Source of the DNA: UBA6065 sp038063975
GTDB taxonomy: Bacteria; Patescibacteriota; Minisyncoccia; Phycocordibacterales; UBA6065
Reading direction: 5' to 3'
DNA length: 40,116 nucleotides
NCBI GenBank assembly: GCA_038063975.1
Contig: JBBTTY010000010.1
Span: 1-40,116 of the forward strand
Both the position numbers and the translations under genes were made by a program. The notes beneath the pieces were generated by a model. That model had not been told where the DNA came from and made no database searches. It was given only the letters and a program-made list of their open reading frames with translations. Below, piece after piece: positions 26,017 to 31,887 of the stretch (the first letter of the stretch is position 1; every line of letters starts with the position of its first letter).

Positions 26017-26258
26017 TTGTTGATTTTGTTTACGACCTGCTTTTTAACTTTCATGTAGGCTTTTTCAGCTTCTCTTTTGAACTGTGGAGAGACGAGACGT
26101 AAAATTTCTTTGCCGAAGATGCGGTACTGTCCGCCGACTTTGTTTGCGCGGATGAGGCCTCGTTTGAGCATTCTCTTTATGGTACTCTCGCTCACACGCA
26201 GGACAATGCGTGTTTCTTCTGTTGTATATAAGGCATTAGGTTTTATTTCTTCTGTCAT
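26010..26258 (-). CDS. Small helix-turn-helix DNA-binding protein (excisionase/MerR-like HTH_17)
   Basis: This 82-residue protein has LYTTEETRIVLRVSESTIKRMLKRGLIRANKVGGQYRI, the winged HTH of the excisionase/HTH_17 type: helix-turn-helix at about residues 12-33, then the G-G-Q-Y-R wing. The C-terminal tail is basic. It is the first gene of the gmd-wzm-wzt operon and overlaps gmd by seven bases. Its ATG coincides with the predicted transcription start, so the mRNA is probably leaderless. Tandem 10-bp repeats over its own promoter make autoregulation a good guess. Confidence 0.78.
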   Translation of the reverse strand: MTEEIKPNALYTTEETRIVLRVSESTIKRMLKRGLIRANKVGGQYRIFGKEILRLVSPQFKREAEKAYMKVKKQVVNKINKW

Positions 26259-26264
26259 AAGAAC

Positions 26265-26293
26265 ATTTTACTATAAGTGTCAAAAGGTGTCAA
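26265..26293 (-). promoter_or_regulatory. Near-consensus promoter of the HTH-gmd operon
   Basis: On the minus strand, TTGACA (plus 26288-26293) and TAAAAT (26265-26270) are exactly 17 bases apart. Seven bases beyond the -10 lies the ATG at 26258. A second TTGACA is at 26278-26283, one helical turn closer. Confidence 0.75.
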
Positions 26294-26306
26294 AAGGTTT
26301 CAAGTT
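26277..26306. repeat. Three tandem 10-bp repeats overlapping the -35 box (candidate operator)
   Basis: GTGTCAAAAG occurs twice head-to-tail at 26277-26286 and 26287-26296, followed by the degenerate GTTTCAAGTT at 26297-26306. Ten-base spacing puts each on the same DNA face, suiting cooperative binding by the small HTH protein encoded just downstream. Confidence 0.55.
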
Positions 26307-26360
26307 TGCTTTTGTTTGTAATTTTAGTTAGAATAATTTTTGGATTAAACCACATGAAGT

Positions 26361-26439
26361 ATCAAAATCTTTATGGGTTTTGATAGCTAAATTTCTTAGC
26401 ATCATATTGAACATTAAACATTAAACAGGCCCAAGGCCT
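26361..26439 (+). promoter_or_regulatory. Structured 5' leader of the radical SAM gene
   Basis: Three short stem-loops lie in succession: ATCAAAA/TTTTGAT (26361-26367 with 26378-26384), GCTAA/TTAGC (26386-26390 with 26396-26400), and AGGCC/GGCCT around CAA (26427-26439). The last sits six bases before the Shine-Dalgarno and could control access to it. No known riboswitch core was recognised. Confidence 0.35.
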
Positions 26440-26444
26440 ATTTG

Positions 26445-26450
26445 AAAGGA
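26445..26450 (+). promoter_or_regulatory. Clear Shine-Dalgarno site
   Basis: AAAGGA lies nine bases before the ATG at 26460. It stands out because most genes in this window lack a recognisable site. Confidence 0.65.
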
Positions 26451-26459
26451 CATTAACTT

Positions 26460-28277
26460 ATGAACACAATGGTAGTTCCCACAGCTACTAGTCAGAATGA
26501 TGAAATGAATATCGGGAAGATTGCGGAGCGTGTCAGAGAGCTCCTTCCCTCGGGATGCCAGAGGATTCTCCTCATCAACATTCCCCAAGTCGGCGAAACA
26601 GATTTCGATATCCCAACCGCTCGTGCTGGGCGATATCCTTGTTTTCCTCCATATGGTCCAGGTCTCCTATCCCATGATTTACGAATCGCGGGCTATGAGA
26701 CCAAGCTCATTGACCTCAATTATGAAATCTTGAGCAAAGTCAAAGAAGAAACCTTCGATTACCATTGCTGGCAGTCTGCGCTCCAATCGATCTTATGGTC
26801 ATTTGAACCAGATCTGGTTTGTGTGAGCTGTATGTTTTCGGCAACGCATGGTTCCATGAAAGCTGTTATCGATCACACACGGGAATGTTCTCCTCCAGTG
26901 GTGATTATGGCTGGAGGGGTCCATGTTACAGGCAACATTCGTCAGGTTTTGGAGGCGTTGCCTAACGTCGATTTGGTCATCGCATATGAAGCCGACGACG
27001 CGTTAGTTGCGTTCGTTGACTTCGTGAATGGTAAGAAAACCGAAAAGGATCTCGCCCAAATCAGCTTGTTTTACAAGGGCGAATTTCTTCAGTTGGAACG
27101 GCGTGCCGTTCCAAACGGTTCAGAGCTCAATTATTCACCTGATTATGATGATCTTCCCATAGGTAATTACGGAAAGGTCGGTGAAATTGGTGTCTATCGT
27201 TGGTTGCGAGGCAGTCCACCTGCCGCTACAATCATTCGAACTCGTGGTTGTCGAGCTCATTGTACGTTCTGTAGTGTTGCGACTTTCAATGGCAGAGGCA
27301 CTCGAAGTCGTGATGTAGTCAAAGTAGTTGATGAAATGGAACGTATGGTCAGACGTTACGGCATTGAGCATTTCATGTGGCTTGATGATGATCTGTTTCG
27401 TCGAGATGCTGCAGAGCTCTTTAGTGAAGTTGCTGATAGGAAACTCGGTATCACATGGGATGCATCTAACGGGGTCATTGCGTCTGCGACGAATCGTGAA
27501 ATTGTCGATGCCGCAGCGAAATCTGGTTGTATTGGGCTCTCATTTGGTATCGAGTCAGGCGATCCGGAAATTCTGGCATCGGTCAAGAAGCCTTCCGGTG
27601 TGAAGCACTTCAGGGCACTTCCAGGTATTCTAAGCAATCATCCAGAAATCTTCAGCAAGGGATTTCTCATGCTTGGGTTTCCTGGCGAGACTGTGGCAAA
27701 GATTTGGAATACCATCAATCTGGCTCGAGAAATTGCGCTAGATTGGTATCCACTCCATGTTCTATCTCCATTCGGGGGAACTGACATGGCAAAAACAATG
27801 ATTGCGTTGGGGTTGACGGATGAGCACACGGTCCTACACTCAAGGTTGGCTGTCGGTCCGGCAGGAGCACAGCGTTTCAAGGAAAGAACTGAAATTACCT
27901 CAAGTACTTTCAATCAAGATGTGATCAATCTGAGAAACCCAGATCGTATTCCTGATCGAAAAGAGTTGTCCGATGTATGGTTTATGATGGAGTGGATGGT
28001 GAATTATGAGAGAATTCTCGGCGAGACTGATCGTCTCAAGCTCGGAATGAAAAGACTTCATCTGCGACACATCATCGCACGATTGCCAAGGCACGTCGCT
28101 TTGGCCGGGCTTTTCCTTGGTATAGTGAACCAGAAGCTCGGAAATGCGGAGGAAGCGCAGATAAACTTCAATGAAACCGATGGGTACCTTGAAGAGTCGG
28201 CTTTCTGGCGAGTCCGTTTCGACGCCCTGGGTCTCAATAATCTTCTTTCCGAGTGGCGGAGGAAAGTTGTTGCATAG
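26460..28277 (+). CDS. B12-binding domain radical SAM protein, probably horizontally acquired
   Basis: The 605-residue protein starts with a cobalamin-binding-like domain (residues about 35-185: ILLINIPQVGE, FPPYGPGLLSHDLRIAGYETKLIDLN, VIMAGGVHVTG, VDLVIAYE). A radical SAM domain follows, with CRAHCTFC as CxxxCxxC near residue 265. The next blocks are FMWLDDDLF, IGLSFGIESGDPEIL and GFLMLGFPGET. The C-terminal 120 residues are helical and unfamiliar. Such enzymes do methylations, ring contractions or rearrangements; the substrate is unknown. Base composition is much higher in G+C (34 of 60 at 26521-26580) than in neighbouring genes. With its own Shine-Dalgarno and terminator it looks like a self-contained acquired unit. 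Confidence 0.85.
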   Translation: MNTMVVPTATSQNDEMNIGKIAERVRELLPSGCQRILLINIPQVGETDFDIPTARAGRYPCFPPYGPGLLSHDLRIAGYETKLIDLNYEILSKVKEETFDYHCWQSALQSILWSFEPDLVCVSCMFSATHGSMKAVIDHTRECSPPVVIMAGGVHVTGNIRQVLEALPNVDLVIAYEADDALVAFVDFVNGKKTEKDLAQISLFYKGEFLQLERRAVPNGSELNYSPDYDDLPIGNYGKVGEIGVYRWLRGSPPAATIIRTRGCRAHCTFCSVATFNGRGTRSRDVVKVVDEMERMVRRYGIEHFMWLDDDLFRRDAAELFSEVADRKLGITWDASNGVIASATNREIVDAAAKSGCIGLSFGIESGDPEILASVKKPSGVKHFRALPGILSNHPEIFSKGFLMLGFPGETVAKIWNTINLAREIALDWYPLHVLSPFGGTDMAKTMIALGLTDEHTVLHSRLAVGPAGAQRFKERTEITSSTFNQDVINLRNPDRIPDRKELSDVWFMMEWMVNYERILGETDRLKLGMKRLHLRHIIARLPRHVALAGLFLGIVNQKLGNAEEAQINFNETDGYLEESAFWRVRFDALGLNNLLSEWRRKVVA

Positions 28278-28303
28278 AGTTATTTCTGCCACACGTTTTC
28301 AAG

Positions 28304-28334
28304 GGCGATACTTCTCACGAAGTGTCGCCTTTTT
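28304..28334 (+). terminator. Rho-independent terminator of the radical SAM gene
   Basis: GGCGATACTTC (28304-28314) pairs with GAAGTGTCGCC (28319-28329) through 11 base pairs including one G-T wobble, around a TCAC loop, followed at once by five T. Confidence 0.9.
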
Positions 28335-28351
28335 CTTTGCAATATATATGT

Positions 28352-28357
28352 TATAGT
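28352..28357 (+). promoter_or_regulatory. -10 box placing the ligase transcript start at its ATG
   Basis: TATAGT ends eight bases before the ATG at 28365, so the transcript probably begins at or within a base of the start codon. No good -35 is visible in the preceding terminator. Confidence 0.5.
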
Positions 28358-28364
28358 TTCTGCC

Positions 28365-30542
28365 ATGACACTCAATGCATTTCTTAAATGGACAGCTATT
28401 ACAGGGGTTTTTGCGGTGCTTTTTGTGCCGTTTTTGGTTGCTGATTCTATGTTCTTTCCTTTTATATCAGGCAAGAATTTCATGTTCAGGATTTTGGTGG
28501 AGGTCGCTTTTGCAGCGTGGCTTCTCCTCTCTCTGCGTGATACATCTGTACGTCCTCGCAAATCAATCCTACTCTGGGCGTTTGTTGCTTTCGTGGCGAT
28601 CATCGGTCTGGCCGATATTTTCGGTCAGAGTCCATGGAAGAGTTTTTGGTCAAACTTTGAGCGTATGGAGGGTTATATAAGTACGCTTCATCTCTTTGCA
28701 TATTTTCTGGTCGCTTCGAGTATGCTTTCTACGGAAAAATTGGGAAAACGATTTTTGGAATGGTCTCTATGGTCGAGCCTCCTCATGTCTCTCTATGGTT
28801 TGCTTCAGCTCTCTGGCAAGGTGATCATAAATCAAGGTGGTGTGCGTCTCGACGGCAAATTTGGCAATGCTACATATCTGGCTATTTATCTGATTTTCAA
28901 CATTTTCTTTGCTCTCATTCTCATATACAGAGACAAGAAATTATGGAAATCTATTGTTTACGGTTTCATCGCTTTACTTCATTTTATCATCCTATATTAC
29001 ACAGCTACACGTGGAGCTATACTGGGTATTATCGGTGGTATTTTACTATCCTCGCTCATAATTGCTATTTTTGACAAGAATGACAAAAAAATGCGCATTA
29101 TTGCTGGTTCGGTTGCGGGTGCGATTTTTCTAGTGGTGCTTGGTTTCATAATGATTAAAGACACATCATTTGTGCAAGACAGTCCTGTACTTTCTCGACT
29201 TGCCGCTATATCGATTGACGATACCAAAACACAGGCTCGCGCCTATATCTGGCCGATGGCAATTAAAGGTTTCTTAGAGCATCCGATTCTCGGCCGTGGT
29301 CAGGAAAATTTCAATTATGTTTTCAATGCTAATTATGATTCGCGGATGTATGCCCAAGAACAGTGGTTCGATCATACCCATAATCTTTTCCTCGATTGGC
29401 TCATTGCAGGCGGTATACTGGGTCTCCTAGCATACCTCTCACTCTATGTTTCAGCAGTTTATTTGCTTTGGAAAAAAGCTTCTGATGTTTCATTTGTTGA
29501 GAAAACACTCTTTACCGGTCTCGGGGCGGCATATTTTTTCCACAATCTCTTTGTGTTTGACAATATAATGAGTTCCATTCTCTTTGTTTCAGTTCTGGCC
29601 TTTATTCATTTCAAAGGAACGCGATTAGAAAAAGCGATTGGAGGAAAAAAAGAAGAACTGGATGACTTTGACACGCGTATGGCCGGCCCGATTATTTTTA
29701 TACTTCTGATTTTTGTTATCTATTTCTTTAATTGGCGTGGCATTGCTACAGGCAAATCACTCATTACTGCTCTGCAAGCTCTGAATACGACGCCTGTAGC
29801 GGCCCAAATAGCACTCGGCGGTTTTGAAAAGACTTTATCTTATAACACATTAGGTCGTCCTGAAGTAGTCGAGCGGATTATCGAGGTTATACCACGTTTC
29901 GGTGATCAGAGTATTCCGATCGCCACACGACAAAAGTTTTACGAAATTGGAAAAGAAGCGGTAGAAAAGCAATTGTCGCGCTTTCCAGGCGATGCACGTT
30001 ATGAATTATTTGCTGGAAATTTCTATAGTATGTATACCAAGGTGGAAGAAGCCGAAGAGCATTATCTCAAAGCAGTGGAACTTTCTCCGAGAAAGCAATC
30101 CATTCTTTTTCAATTTGGTAATTTCTATGTGACATATAAACAGTATGAAAAAGCAGTGGCTATATATAAAAAAGCCTATGAGCTAGACAAATCTTACGAA
30201 ATCGCTGGACAACTCTATATCACAGCTCTCATATATGCCGGTAAAGAAACAGATGCGAGGCAGTTTATGAAAGAGATGTTTGGCACAGCCGATGTGACAA
30301 ATGATTTATTTCTACAGGCTTATGCAAATCTCGGTTCGTGGCCGAATGTTATAGCTATTTTGCGGGAGAGAGTGGCGAAAAATCCGGAAAATAGAGAAAA
30401 TCGTATGAATCTCGTTTCTGCCTATTATCAATCGGGGAACAAAGTGGCGGCCATAGTAGCTCTGCGAGACTACATTGCTTATGATTCATCCTTTCAGGCG
30501 CAGGGAGAAGATTATATAAAACAAATAGAAGCTGAGAAATAG
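28365..30542 (+). CDS. O-antigen ligase-like (Wzy_C) membrane protein with C-terminal TPR repeats
   Basis: The 725-residue protein has roughly ten to twelve membrane segments in residues 1-460. The large periplasmic loop contains LGRGQENFNYVFN and FDHTHNLFLDWLIAGGILGLLAY, matching the Wzy_C pattern (G-x-G, then H-x-H-N and G-x-x-G) of O-antigen ligases and polymerases. Residues about 545-715 are TPR repeats (YELFAGNFYSMYTKVEEAEEHYLKAVELSP, FGNFYVTYKQYEKAVAIYKKA). In bacteria without LPS such proteins may attach or polymerise glycans on lipid or S-layer carriers. It is transcribed apart from the export operon. Confidence 0.85.
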   Translation: MTLNAFLKWTAITGVFAVLFVPFLVADSMFFPFISGKNFMFRILVEVAFAAWLLLSLRDTSVRPRKSILLWAFVAFVAIIGLADIFGQSPWKSFWSNFERMEGYISTLHLFAYFLVASSMLSTEKLGKRFLEWSLWSSLLMSLYGLLQLSGKVIINQGGVRLDGKFGNATYLAIYLIFNIFFALILIYRDKKLWKSIVYGFIALLHFIILYYTATRGAILGIIGGILLSSLIIAIFDKNDKKMRIIAGSVAGAIFLVVLGFIMIKDTSFVQDSPVLSRLAAISIDDTKTQARAYIWPMAIKGFLEHPILGRGQENFNYVFNANYDSRMYAQEQWFDHTHNLFLDWLIAGGILGLLAYLSLYVSAVYLLWKKASDVSFVEKTLFTGLGAAYFFHNLFVFDNIMSSILFVSVLAFIHFKGTRLEKAIGGKKEELDDFDTRMAGPIIFILLIFVIYFFNWRGIATGKSLITALQALNTTPVAAQIALGGFEKTLSYNTLGRPEVVERIIEVIPRFGDQSIPIATRQKFYEIGKEAVEKQLSRFPGDARYELFAGNFYSMYTKVEEAEEHYLKAVELSPRKQSILFQFGNFYVTYKQYEKAVAIYKKAYELDKSYEIAGQLYITALIYAGKETDARQFMKEMFGTADVTNDLFLQAYANLGSWPNVIAILRERVAKNPENRENRMNLVSAYYQSGNKVAAIVALRDYIAYDSSFQAQGEDYIKQIEAEK

Positions 30543-30559
30543 ATTCCCATGCAGAGCAC

Positions 30560-30668
30560 GGCTACCGAAACAGTATTCATGGAGCACGGAAGTTTTCTTG
30601 CTAGAAAACTTCCTCGGTTTCGGTGCCGTCGCACCTCAAGCGTCTCCATTCTTACTGTTTCGGTAGCC
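30560..30668 (+). repeat. Palindromic repeat element, intergenic copy
   Basis: Perfect 16-bp outer arms, GGCTACCGAAACAGTA (30560-30575) and its complement (30653-30668), enclose a 71-bp core (30579-30649). The core begins ATGGAG and ends CTCCAT, which also pair. Inside are a perfect hairpin, GGAAGTTTTC/GAAAACTTCC with loop TTGCTA (30588-30613), and a second, GGTGC/GCACC with loop CGTC (30622-30635). As RNA or single-stranded DNA it could fold as a three-way junction. The core is 65/71 identical, by my hand alignment, to the copy inside murB. It fills the gap between the ligase and murB genes. Confidence 0.9.
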
Positions 30669-30683
30669 TAATACAGAACATGA

Positions 30684-30689
30684 TATTCT
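30684..30689 (+). promoter_or_regulatory. -10 box of murB, leaderless arrangement
   Basis: TATTCT ends seven bases before the ATG at 30696. The -35 region would fall in the right arm of the palindromic element (about 30658-30666), so that element may contribute to the murB promoter. Confidence 0.45.
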
Positions 30690-30695
30690 AATGGT

Positions 30696-31832
30696 ATGAA
30701 GTTTTTGGAGAATATTTCTCTGGCGGAATATACGACATTTAGAATTGGCGGGAAGGCTAGATATTTTTGCGTTGTGAAGAGTGAGGAAGACCTGCGAGAA
30801 GCTCTGGATTTTGCCAAAGGAAATGAGACTGGACACGCTAGTATACCTTTTTTTGTTTTAGGTAGCGGGTCAAATATTTTGGTTTCAGATGAAGGTTTTC
30901 CAGGTTTGGTTATAAAAATGGAAATGATGGGAGTGTCATTTGAAAAGAAAGATGACGGTGTGTTTGTAACAGTATCTGCAGGGCAAGATTGGGATAAATT
31001 GGTGATAAAAACTGTCGGAGAGAGTTTGTGGGGACTTGAAAATCTGTCTGGAATACCTGGGACGGTGGGCGCCGCACCGGTGCAAAATATAGGCGCTTAC
31101 GGCGCCGAAGCGAAAGATGTGATTATCTCGGTGTGTGCCGTTGATACCACGACCAGTGCGGCGCGCATTTTCACAAACACTGAATGTCAATTTTCATACC
31201 GCGAAAGTTTTTTTAAAACCACCGAAGGAAAAAAGTACGTTATAACGAACGTTACATTCAAACTTTCACAAAATCCAAAGCCAAATCTTTCTTATAGAGA
31301 TTTGAAAGAATATTTTGAAAGAAGAGGGCGAGAGAAGAGAGAATTGATGGAGCACGGAAGTTTTCTTGCTAGAAAACTTCCTCGACTTCGTCGCCGTCGC
31401 TCCTCAGGCGTCTCCATCAATTCTCTCTTCTCTCGCCCCCTATCTCTCTCTGAAATCCGCAAGGCTGTCATAGAAATCAGAAAAAGAAAATTCCCAGAGC
31501 TTTCGAAAGTAGGTACCGCAGGCTCATTTTGGAAAAATCCTATCATTTCTCCAGAGCATTTTGCAGAACTGAAAGCCAAGTACCCAAACATCCCTTCTTT
31601 TTCTTTTGACAATCAGGTAAAAGTCCCTTTAGCATGGATTCTCGACAATGTTTGCAAACTCAAAGGCTATACAAAAGGTCCCACAGGTCTCTGGAAAAAT
31701 CAGCCTTTGGTCGTTATAGCAGAAAAAGGTGCTTTTTCAAGCGATATTAAATCATTTGCTATCAAAGTTGCAAACATAGTCAAAGAAAAAACTGATATAG
31801 ACATAGAAAAAGAAGTTCAATATATAGGCTAA
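30696..31832 (+). CDS. murB: UDP-N-acetylenolpyruvoylglucosamine reductase with in-frame palindromic insert
   Basis: The 378-residue FAD enzyme reduces UDP-GlcNAc-enolpyruvate to UDP-MurNAc for peptidoglycan. FAD-binding blocks are FRIGGKARYF, LGSGSNILVSDEGF and LSGIPGTVGAAPVQNIGAYG. The active site has YRESFFK and the catalytic-Ser block AGSFWKNP. EVQYIG closes the protein, as in type I MurB such as the E. coli enzyme. Residues 211-248 are foreign: in E. coli MurB the helix after YRDL-x-x-Y runs almost directly into the SEI-x-x-AV helix, whereas here a basic, Arg-rich segment (SFLARKLPRLRRRRSS) encoded by a palindromic element is inserted. The frame is preserved, so the enzyme is probably active with a surface loop. 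Confidence 0.93.
   Translation: MKFLENISLAEYTTFRIGGKARYFCVVKSEEDLREALDFAKGNETGHASIPFFVLGSGSNILVSDEGFPGLVIKMEMMGVSFEKKDDGVFVTVSAGQDWDKLVIKTVGESLWGLENLSGIPGTVGAAPVQNIGAYGAEAKDVIISVCAVDTTTSAARIFTNTECQFSYRESFFKTTEGKKYVITNVTFKLSQNPKPNLSYRDLKEYFERRGREKRELMEHGSFLARKLPRLRRRRSSGVSINSLFSRPLSLSEIRKAVIEIRKRKFPELSKVGTAGSFWKNPIISPEHFAELKAKYPNIPSFSFDNQVKVPLAWILDNVCKLKGYTKGPTGLWKNQPLVVIAEKGAFSSDIKSFAIKVANIVKEKTDIDIEKEVQYIG
31326..31438 (+). repeat. Palindromic repeat element inserted in frame within murB
   Basis: Twenty-seven-bp perfect inverted arms at 31326-31352 and 31412-31438 include the core's own ATGGAG/CTCCAT ends. The 71-bp core is 31347-31417, and its perfect hairpin GGAAGTTTTC/GAAAACTTCC lies at 31356-31381. 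The core differs from the intergenic copy at six positions, in the right half only. The arm sequence outside the core (31326-31346) shares nothing obvious with the intergenic arms. The whole element covers murB codons 211-248 without a stop. Confidence 0.92.
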
Positions 31833-31887
31833 TACACGATGATGTAGCTGTGTTCAGCTTGTTTTTTGTGCTATATTGGCTCTCTGT

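Noticed and set aside
26300..26459. Cobalamin riboswitch upstream of the B12-binding radical SAM gene
   Set aside because: Only three short stem-loops are present, the leader is too short, and the conserved B12-box sequence is not seen.
30560..30668. tRNA or tmRNA gene, from the three-way folded shape
   Set aside because: There is no T-loop GTTCRA motif, no acceptor CCA context, and a related copy lies inside a protein-coding gene.
30560..30668. Conventional rho-independent terminator after the ligase gene
   Set aside because: The outer arms are 77 bases apart and no T tract follows either the outer stem or the inner hairpins.
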